NCBI GenBank assembly: GCA_949298795.1
Contig: CASFXV010000002.1
Coordinates: forward strand, 83,653-147,652
DNA length: 64,000 nt
Origin: an uncultured bacterium
GTDB taxonomy: Bacteria; Elusimicrobiota; Elusimicrobia; Elusimicrobiales; Elusimicrobiaceae
Reading direction: 5' to 3'
In this document: positions 24,860 through 34,283 of the stretch, piece by piece
Numbering within the stretch: the stretch's first letter is position 1
How the letters are laid out: each line of letters opens with the position of its first letter
Program-made: the position numbers and the translations under genes
The notes under the pieces: generated by a model
The model's input: only the letters and a program-made list of their open reading frames with translations
Databases searched by the model: none
Told to the model about the DNA's origin: nothing

Positions 24860-25849
24860 TTACGCTGACGGCTGTAAAGAGTCCAACACTTCTTTAAACA
24901 GGCTTTGCACCTGTTCCAGCAAATCCAAGCGCACAAACTTGCCCCGCACTTCGGCCGCGTTGGGAAAATCCTTTATCCAATACCCGGCCGTTTTGCGGCT
25001 GCGGTTAATGCCAATGCGTTCCCCGTAATGGGCCACGTTTTCTTCTATCAAGGCCAAATACGTCCGCAAACGCTGGGCCGGGGTATGGCTGGTAACGGGC
25101 TGCCCTTGCAATTCATTGGCTATATCCCGGAAAATAAGCGGGTTGCCCACGGCCCCGCGCCCAATCATCACGCCGGCGCACCCCGCTTGAAAAAATTGTT
25201 TTGCGTCCTGCGCGTTCAACACGCCGCCGTTCCCGATAACCGGGATTTTTACCGCGGCACACACCCGGGCCAGCGCCTCTATATTAGGCGGGCCGCTGTG
25301 TACGTCCACCGCGGCACGCGCGTGCATAACCACAGCCGCCGCGCCCGCCTCCTGCGCCAAATACGCCAGCCGGGAGCCCAAAAATTCTTTATGGTTTAAC
25401 GCAATGCGCGTTTTAAGCGTAACCGGTATGCTGACGGCTTTTACCGCCGCTTCCAGCAGACGGGCTAAATGGGCCGGGTCTTTCATCAGCACGCAGCCCG
25501 CCCCCGCCTTATTTATTTTTTTAACGGGGCAACCGGCATTTAAATCCACAATATCCGCCCCGGCTGCCTGGGCGTTGCGGGCGGCTTGGGCAATGGTGTG
25601 CGCGTCTGAACCAAAAATTTGCATGGAAACGGGGTGCTCTTTAGCAGACACCTGAAGCATTCTCCCGCTGCGCGCGTTGCCATAATGCAGCGCGTGTGCG
25701 GAAACCATTTCCGCACAAACGAGCCCCGCCCCGCCCCGCAAACATAAAATGCGGAAAGGGGAATCCGTTATCCCGGCCATAGGGGCCAACACCAAATTAT
25801 TGGCGCAGGTCACGCCGGCTATTTTAAGCGGCCGGATAAAATCCATCAA
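24860..25849 (-). CDS. dusB: tRNA-dihydrouridine synthase (DusB type)
   Basis: 329 residues, usual for DusB. The TIM barrel starts LVLAPMAGITDSPFR (FMN site). The active-site loop is DLNAGCPVKKINKAGAGC with the catalytic cysteine, followed by TLKTRIALNH, ARAAVDVHSG and GNGGVLNAQDA. ...MIGRGAVGNPLIFRDI closes the FMN phosphate site. It reduces uridine to dihydrouridine in the tRNA D-loop with NADPH. Its start overlaps the stop of the upstream nucleotidase-like gene by 4 nt, so it is third in an operon 28806 to 24860. Confidence 0.93.
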   Translation of the reverse strand: MMDFIRPLKIAGVTCANNLVLAPMAGITDSPFRILCLRGGAGLVCAEMVSAHALHYGNARSGRMLQVSAKEHPVSMQIFGSDAHTIAQAARNAQAAGADIVDLNAGCPVKKINKAGAGCVLMKDPAHLARLLEAAVKAVSIPVTLKTRIALNHKEFLGSRLAYLAQEAGAAAVVMHARAAVDVHSGPPNIEALARVCAAVKIPVIGNGGVLNAQDAKQFFQAGCAGVMIGRGAVGNPLIFRDIANELQGQPVTSHTPAQRLRTYLALIEENVAHYGERIGINRSRKTAGYWIKDFPNAAEVRGKFVRLDLLEQVQSLFKEVLDSLQPSA

Positions 25850-27339
25850 TTTTCCTTCTGCCAGCGGCCCAAGGGAGGCACGGGCAATTCTTTATATTTA
25901 ATCAGGCAGGAACGCATAATTTGGCGGGCTTCCACAAACGTATTCTTAAATTCCAACGCGTTAACAAATTCATCATGCCCAAAACCGCCGGCCATAATAT
26001 GGTCCGTCACCGCCACCCGGTACGTTTCCTGCGGGCGGAGTACGCGCCCGCCGTTAAAAACAATACGTTGTATTTTAGGCGCATCTTTGCCCGAAACGCT
26101 ATACCAAACCTTCATGCCGGATATTTGCGGAAAATTATCTTTAGCCGCCAAAGACGCTTCTAACGCTTTTTGTAAATCACGGCCTTTAATGGTAACGAAG
26201 GTAACGGCGTCGCTGTAAGGGTACATACGGTAAACGTCATACTCGGTAATGCGTCCGGCCGGCAGGGAAGCGCGTATAGAGTCTGCATTTAAAACGGCTC
26301 CGTCCAGGCGGGACCATTTATGCAAACAATCCGTTAAAATATTGCCCAGGCTGGATTCCCCATGTAAATTGCCTTTTATTTCTTCTTGGGCGGAAGTAAC
26401 CCGCGCATTCATTTTATGCTGGGTTTCTTTGCGAAGCGTTTCCGTGGCGGAAGCGATTTGGGCGTCCTCCCCAAAAGTGTCTTTAGCCAGTAAAATGTCT
26501 TCAAAATCCATATTGCTTAGCTGGTTGTTTCTATCAAACGTTAAACGAATGCGGCCCAAACTGTCAAACTTGGCGCCCGGATAAACAATAAAGGTTTTGT
26601 TGATTTTGTCCGTTTCGGCGTTTTCCCGGTCCATATTGGAACTTAAAATTAAATCGATGGCGGGGGCTTCTTCCGCCAAAGTGGAATCGCTCACCCCTTC
26701 TTTTTCCGGGGAGCCCACCGAACTCAACAACACCACCACCTGTACCCCTTTTTCTTTTAACCGTTCGCTCATTTCTTTAGCGGCGGCTACCGGGTCCGTG
26801 GCTTTCATGCCGGTTAAACGGTGGGTGGTGTTTACCGGTTTAGGGTCCAACAAAGCAAACAAACCCACTTTTACGCCGTTTACTTCCCGTATTAAATAAT
26901 CGTGGGTGGGCCAAGGGTTTTTGCCGTCTATGGTCAAATTAGAAATAATATACGGATACGGCATTTTTTGGATAATTTGGCGCAAAGAAGGCCAGCCGAA
27001 AACCAAATCTTTATCCGCCACCGCGGCCGCCGTATACGGGATAGACCCCGCCAGCCGGGGCAAAAATTCCCCCTTGGAAAGAAGCCCCTCCGGCGTTTGG
27101 CTGAACCAGTTTCCGCCGTCCAACAATAAATAAGGCTGTTTTTGTTTTTCCAAAAAGTTTTTTAATACGGCGTAGCCGCCCACGTCCCGGTTGCCGAATC
27201 GGGGTTCGGGGCGGGTCCAAAAGAAGCCTTGTATGTCTGAAGTGTAAAAAATGTCCACCGTTTTGGCGTCTTTTTTAAAGCACCCGCCCAACAGCACACA
27301 GCACGCAAGCAAACTGCATAAAAAAACTTTTTTGTTCAT
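25846..27339 (-). CDS. Degenerate 5'-nucleotidase-like lipoprotein without metal ligands
   Basis: 497 residues. The signal peptide ends in a lipobox (LLGGC), so it is a lipoprotein. It keeps both domains of UshA-type nucleotidases: an N-terminal metallophosphoesterase fold and a C-terminal substrate domain (NADSIRASLPAGRITEYDV, TIKGRDLQKALE). The metal ligands are mostly gone when set beside the next gene: SDTHG reads SDIQG, SGDF reads GGNW, GNHEFD reads ADKDLVFG, LLDHNS reads LLSSVG, and GGHAHK reads SSNMDR. Catalysis is therefore doubtful, and a binding or regulatory role is more likely. It lies 3 nt after its active-looking paralogue and overlaps dusB. Confidence 0.8.
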   Translation of the reverse strand: MNKKVFLCSLLACCVLLGGCFKKDAKTVDIFYTSDIQGFFWTRPEPRFGNRDVGGYAVLKNFLEKQKQPYLLLDGGNWFSQTPEGLLSKGEFLPRLAGSIPYTAAAVADKDLVFGWPSLRQIIQKMPYPYIISNLTIDGKNPWPTHDYLIREVNGVKVGLFALLDPKPVNTTHRLTGMKATDPVAAAKEMSERLKEKGVQVVVLLSSVGSPEKEGVSDSTLAEEAPAIDLILSSNMDRENAETDKINKTFIVYPGAKFDSLGRIRLTFDRNNQLSNMDFEDILLAKDTFGEDAQIASATETLRKETQHKMNARVTSAQEEIKGNLHGESSLGNILTDCLHKWSRLDGAVLNADSIRASLPAGRITEYDVYRMYPYSDAVTFVTIKGRDLQKALEASLAAKDNFPQISGMKVWYSVSGKDAPKIQRIVFNGGRVLRPQETYRVAVTDHIMAGGFGHDEFVNALEFKNTFVEARQIMRSCLIKYKELPVPPLGRWQKEN

Positions 27340-27342
27340 ACT

Positions 27343-28806
27343 TTATTTAATAATAATACGCCCGGTAGGAACGGGTTTTAAGGGGCTTTGCTCCTCTATG
27401 GCTTCTTCCATAATTTCTTGGATGCTGTCGTCCCCTACTTGTTTTTTATCTTTATCTTCAATTTCTTTAAACATCCAGCCTTCGCTGCCGCCGCCCGCGA
27501 TGTAGGAATTGGTTCCCACAATATAGGTAGCGTTTTTATCCAGCGGTTTGCCGTTTACCCAAATTTTTAAATCCTGTACTTTTCCTTTGCGCAGTTTGTA
27601 TTCAATTTTTAAACCGGAATAAGAAAACAAATTGCGCGGTGCCAAGCCAAACTTTACAAATTTTTCCAAAAATTTGCCGCTTACCTTTACATTGGTAATG
27701 GTATTGCCAAACGGGTGCATGTTGACCAGATCCCGCTTGGTAACGGTGCCTTTTTCCAAATCAACGCGGGTGCCGCCGTTATTGTGTATAAATATTTCGG
27801 CGCCGCTGTAATCGCGGCAAATATCCGCCACCCAGTTGTTAAGAGGGGAATCTCCTTCGTTTCCTTTAACCGGCGTGCGCGACAGTTTAGCCTGGGCCGA
27901 ACCCAACACTTTATCCATGCCCGGTTCTTTTAACGCTTCCGCCAAGGCGGCCACCGGGGCGTACAGGCCGGTCTTTTGCGTATCTAACGGAATTAACTCT
28001 GACTTGGCAGACACCAGCTTGCCGGTTTTATCGTCCGTTTCCACCGTAATGCGGCTTACGTTTTGCAAATAGCAGCCGCTTTCCACAAACAAAATACCGC
28101 CGTGGTATTCATTTTGAATGATTTTATGCGCATGCCCGCCCAGCACGATATCAATATCTTCTTTGTGTTTTAAAGCCAATTTAAGCAATCCCGAATCTTT
28201 GCCGTGTTTGTCATCGGCAATAGAGTTGTGGTCCAACAAAACAACCACGTCCGGGTTTTGTTTTTTGACTTCTTCCAACACTTCTTTTAACACTTTGGAG
28301 GTTTTTAAAATTTTGTATTGTTCCGTATCGTTGGTGGGGTATTCGTGCCCTAAGCCAATAACGGCATATTTTACGCCGTCCACGTCAAAAATACGGTACG
28401 CCTGTAAATAATCCGGCTGGGTACCGCTTTTGCGTTCTACAAAATTGGCGGACAAAATAGGAAACGCCGCCGCGCGCAGCATAGGTTCCACAGCGGGGTC
28501 CTTGAAATCAAATTCATGGTTGCCCAAGGTGGAAGCGTCATACCCTACCGCGTTCATTAACAGTACGCTTTTTACGCCTTGGGAGTTTTTAGCTTCCACG
28601 GTGCCGTTGGCAAAATCGCCCGAATCCAACAACAAATAGGGTCTTTTTTCCTGCTGTAAAAGCCCGGCTAACGCGGCAAAGCCGCCCCGGCCGTCTTTGG
28701 GGTAATAAAAACCGTGGGTATCGCTGGTGTGATAAATAACCGTGGTTTTAGCAAATAAAAACACCGGGAAAAACACAGCCACAAACAAAACGGCAACTTT
28801 TTTCAT
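27343..28806 (-). CDS. Secreted 5'-nucleotidase / metallophosphatase (UshA-like)
   Basis: 487 residues with a signal peptide ending LFA. All dinuclear metal motifs are present: HTSDTHG (around 27), DSGDF (around 60), GNHEFD (around 96), LLDHNS (His, around 195) and GGHAHK (around 224). The C-terminal 5_nucleotid_C domain has NNGGTRVDLEKG and MHPFGNTITNVKVSG, where UshA binds the nucleoside. It probably removes phosphate from extracellular nucleotides in the periplasm for salvage; nucleotide-sugar cleavage is also known in the family. First gene of an operon with the degenerate paralogue and dusB. Confidence 0.92.
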   Translation of the reverse strand: MKKVAVLFVAVFFPVFLFAKTTVIYHTSDTHGFYYPKDGRGGFAALAGLLQQEKRPYLLLDSGDFANGTVEAKNSQGVKSVLLMNAVGYDASTLGNHEFDFKDPAVEPMLRAAAFPILSANFVERKSGTQPDYLQAYRIFDVDGVKYAVIGLGHEYPTNDTEQYKILKTSKVLKEVLEEVKKQNPDVVVLLDHNSIADDKHGKDSGLLKLALKHKEDIDIVLGGHAHKIIQNEYHGGILFVESGCYLQNVSRITVETDDKTGKLVSAKSELIPLDTQKTGLYAPVAALAEALKEPGMDKVLGSAQAKLSRTPVKGNEGDSPLNNWVADICRDYSGAEIFIHNNGGTRVDLEKGTVTKRDLVNMHPFGNTITNVKVSGKFLEKFVKFGLAPRNLFSYSGLKIEYKLRKGKVQDLKIWVNGKPLDKNATYIVGTNSYIAGGGSEGWMFKEIEDKDKKQVGDDSIQEIMEEAIEEQSPLKPVPTGRIIIK

Positions 28807-28825
28807 ACAACCTCCCTTGGATTTT

Positions 28826-28858
28826 AAACAAAAGGACCGCGGGTTTCCCCGCGGCCCG
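28826..28858 (-). terminator. Terminator of the nifU-nifS operon
   Basis: Hairpin GGACCGCGGG / CCCGCGGCCC with minus-strand TTTTGTTT tail, 5 nt after the nifS stop. Confidence 0.85.
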
Positions 28859-28862
28859 TAAA

Positions 28863-30032
28863 TTATGCGGCTATCCGGCTGAACGGGGAAATCTTACGCA
28901 GTTTTTCCACAATGCCGGGCATTACTTTAAGCACCAAGTCTATATCCTCTTGGGTGGTTTGGTCAGAGAGAGAAAAGCGGATAGACCCGTGCGCAAACTG
29001 AAACGGCACGCCCATCGCCCGCAGTACGTGCGAAGGCTCCAGCGAGCCGGACGTACAAGCCGACCCGGAAGACGCGCAAATGCCGTAATCGTTTAAATAC
29101 ATTAAAATAGATTCCCCTTCAATATACCCAAAACTGATATTGGTGGTATTGGGTACGCGGGACGCGGGGTTGCCGTTAATTTTAGTGTCCGCGATAGCGG
29201 ACGTCAGCCCTTGTTCCAGCCGGTCCCGCAAGGCGGCTACACGCCGCATGGTGCCGTCCTGCAGGCGGGTTTTGGCCAATACGGCCGCCATGCCCAAGCC
29301 CACAATATAGGGCACGTTTTCCGTACCGGCGCGGCGGTGTTTTTCTTGGTGGCCGCCCATTAAAAAGGGCATAAAGCGCCTGCCGCGCCGCACATACAAG
29401 GCGCCCACCCCTTTGGGGCCGTGAAATTTATGCGCCGATAAGGACAACATATCTATATCCGTACCGCTTACGTTAACGGGTATTTTTCCAACCGCCTGTA
29501 CGGCGTCTGTATGAAACAGCGCGCCTTTTTGTTTAGTAAGAAGGGCAATCTCTTCAATTGGGAAAATGGTTCCCGTTTCGCTGTTGGCCCACATAACAGA
29601 CACGAGCGCCGTGTCCTCGTCCAACACTTCTTTAAAGCGGGCCATATCAAAATTGCCTTTTTCATCCACGCCGATAAAATCCACCCGGTAACCTTGGGCC
29701 TCTAAATATTTAAAGGGTTCCATCACCGCCGGGTGTTCCACGGCGGAAGTGATAATATGTTTCTTTTTGGGCTGGGTGCGTACGGCCGAAAAAATGGCCG
29801 TGTTGTCGCTTTCCGAAGCGCAGGAAGTAAAAATGATTTCATCGGCATATTGTGCGCCGATTAAATCCGCCACTTGCTGGCGGGCGATGTCTATGGCTTT
29901 GCGGTTGGAACCGCCAAAGGTATGCATGCTGGAAGCGTTGCCGTATTTTTCCCCAAAATAGGGCAGCATAGCCTCTATCACTTCCGGCAGGCATTGGGTG
30001 GTGGCGTTGTTATCCAAATAAACCGTTTTCAT
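28863..30032 (-). CDS. nifS: Cysteine desulfurase (NifS-type)
   Basis: 389 residues of class V aminotransferase fold. It starts VYLDNNATTQCLPEV, has SAVEHPAV, the PLP lysine in LSAHKFHGPKG (around 203) and the persulfide cysteine in SSGSACTSGSLEPSHVLRAMG (around 327). The short active-site loop fits the NifS/IscS class. It takes sulfur from cysteine and hands it to NifU, encoded 5 nt upstream. No nitrogenase genes are seen, so housekeeping or hydrogenase Fe-S assembly is the likely role. Confidence 0.94.
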   Translation of the reverse strand: MKTVYLDNNATTQCLPEVIEAMLPYFGEKYGNASSMHTFGGSNRKAIDIARQQVADLIGAQYADEIIFTSCASESDNTAIFSAVRTQPKKKHIITSAVEHPAVMEPFKYLEAQGYRVDFIGVDEKGNFDMARFKEVLDEDTALVSVMWANSETGTIFPIEEIALLTKQKGALFHTDAVQAVGKIPVNVSGTDIDMLSLSAHKFHGPKGVGALYVRRGRRFMPFLMGGHQEKHRRAGTENVPYIVGLGMAAVLAKTRLQDGTMRRVAALRDRLEQGLTSAIADTKINGNPASRVPNTTNISFGYIEGESILMYLNDYGICASSGSACTSGSLEPSHVLRAMGVPFQFAHGSIRFSLSDQTTQEDIDLVLKVMPGIVEKLRKISPFSRIAA

Positions 30033-30037
30033 ACAAT

Positions 30038-30889
30038 TTAAATATGCTCCACCGTTAAGGCAGGATCCACTTTCTCTTTTAAAGCTTTTTCCACCAAATT
30101 TTTAATGGTGCCGGCGGCGCCCATACAGCCGCTGCACATGCCCAGCAGGCGCACTTTTACCTGGGTGCCTTCCAAATCCACCAGTTCCACGGAACCGCCG
30201 TCCATATTTAATTTGGGGCGAACTTCTTCTTCCAGCACTTTTTCTATGCGGCGGATTTTTTCCACCAAAGTCATTTTTGAAAAATCTTTTTCTTCTTCTT
30301 TCGGTGCGGAAACTTGGCAGGCGTTTACTTTATCCAAAATCTTTTGTATTTCCCCTTTGCAGCGCCCGCAGCCGCCGCCGGCTTTGGTAAAGTGGGTTAC
30401 GTCCTCCACCGTGGTTAAATGGTTGGCGCGTATGGCTTTGATGATGGTTTCTTCCGACACGTTAAAACAATGGCAGACGATTTTTTCTTCTTCCTGTTCA
30501 AACGTAACGGGTTTGCCGCCCTGGCGATAGCTTTTAACGGCGGCTTCCAGCGCTTCCATACCCATGACGGAACAGTGCATTTTTTCCGCAGGCAGCGTGC
30601 CCAGCGCGTCGGCAATATCCTGGTTGGTGATTTTAGAGGCTTCTGCTATGGTTTTGCCTTTAATCATTTCCGTTAACATGGAGGACGAGGCTATGGCGCT
30701 GGCGCAGCCGAACGTTTCAAATTTGGCGTCTTCTATCACATCGGTTTCTTTATTTACTTTAATGGTAAGCTTCAATGCGTCCCCGCATACCAGGCTGCCC
30801 ACCTGGCCGGTACCGTCCGCATTTGGGATAACCCCCACATTACGCGGATTTTTAAAATGGTCCATTACTTTATCGGTATAATCCCACAT
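30038..30889 (-). CDS. nifU: NifU-type modular Fe-S scaffold
   Basis: 283 residues from ATG 30889; AGG at 30897-30899 is the ribosome site, and a GTG four codons upstream is less likely. Three modules: an IscU domain with cysteines in VCGDAL, FGCASAI and KMHCSVMG; a BFD-type [2Fe-2S] domain with CHC and CGRC (around 140-190); and a C-terminal Nfu domain with CSGCMGAAGT. This full-length form is typical of diazotrophs, Epsilonproteobacteria and many anaerobes. It assembles clusters with sulfur from NifS. Confidence 0.94.
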   Translation of the reverse strand: MWDYTDKVMDHFKNPRNVGVIPNADGTGQVGSLVCGDALKLTIKVNKETDVIEDAKFETFGCASAIASSSMLTEMIKGKTIAEASKITNQDIADALGTLPAEKMHCSVMGMEALEAAVKSYRQGGKPVTFEQEEEKIVCHCFNVSEETIIKAIRANHLTTVEDVTHFTKAGGGCGRCKGEIQKILDKVNACQVSAPKEEEKDFSKMTLVEKIRRIEKVLEEEVRPKLNMDGGSVELVDLEGTQVKVRLLGMCSGCMGAAGTIKNLVEKALKEKVDPALTVEHI

Positions 30890-30981
30890 ACAAAACCTCA
30901 CTTTATTACTTATTTATATTATATCATTTTGGCCGCCGCGCGCCCGGGTTAAACGGAGCCGGCGGGCAGTGTAATATTTGC

Positions 30982-30987
30982 TAAAAT
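30982..30987 (+). promoter_or_regulatory. -10 box of nadK
   Basis: TAAAAT 9 nt before ATG 30997, leaving at most 2-3 nt of leader. An AAGGA is present in the gap but would largely be untranscribed. Confidence 0.45.
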
Positions 30988-30996
30988 AAAGGAACG

Positions 30997-31839
30997 ATGA
31001 AATTTAAACGCGCCGTCATTTTTTACAATGCCTTTAAAACCCATAACCGCCCGCTGGCAGAGGAGCTGCTTGCCCTGGCGCGCCAAAAAGACTTGCGCGC
31101 CGACATTCTGACGGACCTTTCCCTTCTGCCCGCCCAAAAAGGGGCGGATTTGGTCGTGTGTCTGGGAGGAGACGGCTCCACCCTGCAGGCGGCGCGCGCG
31201 GCGGCCCCGCTGGGCCTGCCCGTATTTAGCATTAACTGCGGCACATTGGGGTTTTTATCCGGCTGTGAAGTGCAAAACTGCCGCCAGGCGTTGGGGGACG
31301 TGCTGGACGGAAAAGGCATTATCAACCCGCGTTTTATGCTGCATGCCACGGTTAAAACGGCAAGCGGCGCTTTAATTGGGGAAGGCCTGGCGTTTAATGA
31401 CTGCGTCATCCGCTCCGCCCAGGCGCGCGCTTTTTCTTTAGAGACGGACTTTAACGGCCGAGAACTGCAAAAATATTTTGGGGACGGCATTATCGTATCC
31501 ACCCCCACCGGCTCCACCGCGTATTCTTTGGCCGCCGGCGGGCCCATTATCGCACCGGAAATAGATGTATTTTTGCTCACCCCCATTTGCCCCCACTCCC
31601 TGGGCCAACGCCCGCTTATTTTACCGGCGGACGGAGCTATTACCTTTACCCCCGCTTTTAAATACCCGGAAGACCAAGCCACCGCCAGCTTAGACGGGCA
31701 GATCAACTTTCCGCTGCAAGCGGGCAGCCGGGTGATTATCTCCCGCAGCCCGGTGCGCGCCCAATTGATTACTTTGCCGGGGAGAGATTTTTTTAATATT
31801 TTAAGCCAAAAACTGAAATGGGGTAACCGTTCATGTTAA
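30997..31839 (+). CDS. nadK: NAD kinase
   Basis: 280 residues. GGDGSTLQAAR (around 65) holds the catalytic aspartate, NCGTLGFLSG follows, then FNDCVI and the second signature DGIIVSTPTGSTAYSLAAGGPI (around 165). It phosphorylates NAD to NADP with ATP or polyphosphate. It overlaps recN by 7 nt and begins a run of six plus-strand genes to 36672. Confidence 0.95.
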   Translation: MKFKRAVIFYNAFKTHNRPLAEELLALARQKDLRADILTDLSLLPAQKGADLVVCLGGDGSTLQAARAAAPLGLPVFSINCGTLGFLSGCEVQNCRQALGDVLDGKGIINPRFMLHATVKTASGALIGEGLAFNDCVIRSAQARAFSLETDFNGRELQKYFGDGIIVSTPTGSTAYSLAAGGPIIAPEIDVFLLTPICPHSLGQRPLILPADGAITFTPAFKYPEDQATASLDGQINFPLQAGSRVIISRSPVRAQLITLPGRDFFNILSQKLKWGNRSC

Positions 31840-33503
31840 AGAAATTAAGCATACAAAATTTTGCCATCATTTCTAATTTAAGTTTACGCTTTGGGCCCGG
31901 GCTAAATGTATTTTCCGGGGAGACGGGCGCCGGCAAATCCATTGTAATAGAAGCCTTGGGCTTTGTGCTGGGCGCGCGGGGGGACGCAGACGCCATTAAA
32001 GACGGCGCGCAGAAAATGACCGTCAGCGCGGAATTTTCCTCTGATATGCTTCCGGAAAACATCCGCCAAGAACGCCAGTTAACCCAAGACACGTTTACTT
32101 TAAAAAGAGAGCTGGACCGCCACGGCAAAGGCAAAGCCTATATAAACGGCAAGCCGGTTACCGTATCCGCCTTGGCTCAAATCGGGCGTTATTTGGTGGA
32201 CTTTCACGGCCAGCATGAACACCAAAGCCTGTTACATCCTTCCGTACATTTAACACTGCTGGATAAATTTGCCAAGCAGGAAGCTCTGCTGCAAAAAGTG
32301 CTGGCGTCTTACACGCATTTAAAAAATATAGAAGAACGCCTCAACGCGGCCGCCCTTTCCGAGCAGGAAAAAGAACGCCTGCGGGATTTATGCGCCTATC
32401 AACTAAAAGAAATTGAAGACGTAAACCCCACTGCGGACGAAGACCTGCAGCTGGAGCAAAGCCTGCCCAAAATGAAAAATTCCGGCAAATTGCTGGAACT
32501 GGCCCAAACCGCGTATAATGAATTATACGAAGATGAATCTTCCGCCACGGAACGCGCCGGCAAAGCGGCGCGCTGTTTGGAAGACATGGCCCAGCTGGAC
32601 GAAAACGCCGCCGAGCTGGCAGAAAGCCTAAACTCCGCCTTGGCCGCATTGGAAGATGCCGCCTCCTCTTTAGCCGCTTATAAAGACGACATTAACCTGG
32701 ACCCGCAAGCGCTGGACGATATGCTTTCGCGCCATGAAAAAATAAAGCGCTTAAAAAGCAAATACGGCCCCGGGATAGAAGACGTTTTAAAAACCGCGCA
32801 GGATTTAAAACAGCGCCTGCACGCGCTGGAACATCAAAACGAAGAAGAAGAACAACTGCGCCAAGAATGGGAAAAAGAACACGCCCAGCTGCTGCGTTTG
32901 TCCCAGCAAATGCATGACAAGCGCATGCAGGCGGCGGAGAAACTTTCCCAATTATTGTGCGAGCAAATCCGCCCGCTGGGTTTTAACGCGGTGCGTTTCC
33001 GCGCCAATGTGGAAATGGACGAAGAAAACCTGGGCCCCACCGGTGCGGACAAAGTGGAGTTTTTATTTTCCCCCAACCCCGGCCAAGCGCTTAGGCCGCT
33101 AAAGAACATCGCCTCCGGCGGGGAAATTTCCCGCGTGATGCTGGGTTTAAAAACCGTGCTGGCCCCCACCGTACCCGTTATGGTGTTTGACGAGGTGGAC
33201 GCCGGCATAGGCGGGGAAACAGCGCATCTGGTGGGTGAAAAATTAAAGGCGGTGTCCAACGGGAGGCAGGTATTGTGCGTGACTCATTTGGCGCAAGTGG
33301 CCGCCCAGGCGGATGAAAACTTCCACGTAGCCAAAACCGCCCAAAAAGACAATACCGAAGTAGCCATCACCCTGCTTAACGGCAAAAGCCTTACGGCGGA
33401 AATCGCCCGCATGCTGGGCGGCAACGCAGACCCCAAATCCGCCGCGTATATACATGCGCAGGAATTATTAAAACAGGCAGGCAGAAAAAATGAAACTAAA
33501 TAA
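31833..33503 (+). CDS. recN: DNA repair protein RecN
   Basis: 556 residues of the SMC-like family. Walker A GETGAGKSIVIEAL is near residue 31, the coiled coil spans about 150-370, the signature ASGGEISRVMLGLK is near 428 and Walker B VMVFDEVDAGIGG near 455. RecN binds DNA ends during double-strand-break repair with RecA. nadK-recN is a common pair. The start lies inside the last codons of nadK. Confidence 0.95.
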   Translation: MLKKLSIQNFAIISNLSLRFGPGLNVFSGETGAGKSIVIEALGFVLGARGDADAIKDGAQKMTVSAEFSSDMLPENIRQERQLTQDTFTLKRELDRHGKGKAYINGKPVTVSALAQIGRYLVDFHGQHEHQSLLHPSVHLTLLDKFAKQEALLQKVLASYTHLKNIEERLNAAALSEQEKERLRDLCAYQLKEIEDVNPTADEDLQLEQSLPKMKNSGKLLELAQTAYNELYEDESSATERAGKAARCLEDMAQLDENAAELAESLNSALAALEDAASSLAAYKDDINLDPQALDDMLSRHEKIKRLKSKYGPGIEDVLKTAQDLKQRLHALEHQNEEEEQLRQEWEKEHAQLLRLSQQMHDKRMQAAEKLSQLLCEQIRPLGFNAVRFRANVEMDEENLGPTGADKVEFLFSPNPGQALRPLKNIASGGEISRVMLGLKTVLAPTVPVMVFDEVDAGIGGETAHLVGEKLKAVSNGRQVLCVTHLAQVAAQADENFHVAKTAQKDNTEVAITLLNGKSLTAEIARMLGGNADPKSAAYIHAQELLKQAGRKNETK

Positions 33504-33777
33504 AAATATTTTTATCCCCCACCGCTGGCTGGGTTTAAAAGGCTTGCGCCGGATTTTTGTTTTCTTTTTTTACATTCCGTTTGTCATCTTTTTATACAGC
33601 GCCTTTCAATGGACATATTTGTTTTTCGTCCCGCCGCCGGAGTCTTATTCCGCCCCGGTAAAGCAAATTTGGGCGGCCGCCGCGGTGCAAAGTTTTCTTT
33701 TAATGGTTTTGCTGGCCGCCGTAATAGCTGTTTTTAAAACGCTGGAATCCGTTTCCCGCCAAACGGCAGAAAAATAA
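33490..33777 (+). CDS. Small membrane protein, two segments, unknown function
   Basis: 95 residues. Hydrophobic segments lie at about 22-42 and 62-82 with a basic N-terminus (NKNIFIPHRWLGLKGLRR), so both ends are probably cytoplasmic. It overlaps the recN end by 14 nt and uses AGGCAG...AAAA within recN as its translation start context. No family recognised. Confidence 0.65.
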   Translation: MKLNKNIFIPHRWLGLKGLRRIFVFFFYIPFVIFLYSAFQWTYLFFVPPPESYSAPVKQIWAAAAVQSFLLMVLLAAVIAVFKTLESVSRQTAEK

Positions 33778-33880
33778 GCCTTTCTTATTCTTTACAGGGC
33801 CCTTCTTTTTGATACAATATGAATATAAGGATTCGCCGGGGGTTGTTTGCAGGCGCGCCTTATCAAACAGGAGGAACATT

Positions 33881-34228
33881 ATGTCTAAATGCTGCAAATG
33901 CGCCAAATGGTGGCCGCATAACTGGCTTTGCTTGAAACACTTGTATTATGTGTTTATCGCGTTGTTTTATCTTACGCTGGTTTCCGCGCTGTACTTTTTC
34001 ATCAGCGCCATGTTGGTTCCCGCCGGAGTGTTTGAAAATGCCGGCCAGAACAAATGGTTCTTTATCCTTAATACCATTACGCCCATTTTGCTGGGTATGA
34101 TTATGAGCTTGACTTTGGCTAAAATCATCAAAGTTTTGCGCAAAATCAAACACGCGGTAGCTCCCTGCGCCTGCGCGGCCCAGCCGGAAGTAACCGCCGA
34201 AGCAGTAGTGGAAAAAGAATCCAAATAA
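33881..34228 (+). CDS. Small membrane protein with N-terminal Cys cluster
   Basis: 115 residues from ATG 33881, preceded by a strong AGGAGG. It starts MSKCCKCAKWWPHNWLCLKH: four cysteines and two histidines in 20 residues that could bind a metal. Two hydrophobic segments follow (about 22-45 and 58-80), then a basic stretch (KIIKVLRKIKHAV) and a C-terminal CACAA with an acidic tail. TACAAT near 33812 could be its own promoter. No family recognised; it resembles the preceding gene in layout (two membrane segments). Confidence 0.7.
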   Translation: MSKCCKCAKWWPHNWLCLKHLYYVFIALFYLTLVSALYFFISAMLVPAGVFENAGQNKWFFILNTITPILLGMIMSLTLAKIIKVLRKIKHAVAPCACAAQPEVTAEAVVEKESK

Positions 34229-34283
34229 TTTAAGCGCGGCGGGGCTGGCATACGGCCCTGCCGCGTTTTTTAAGAGAGGGAGC

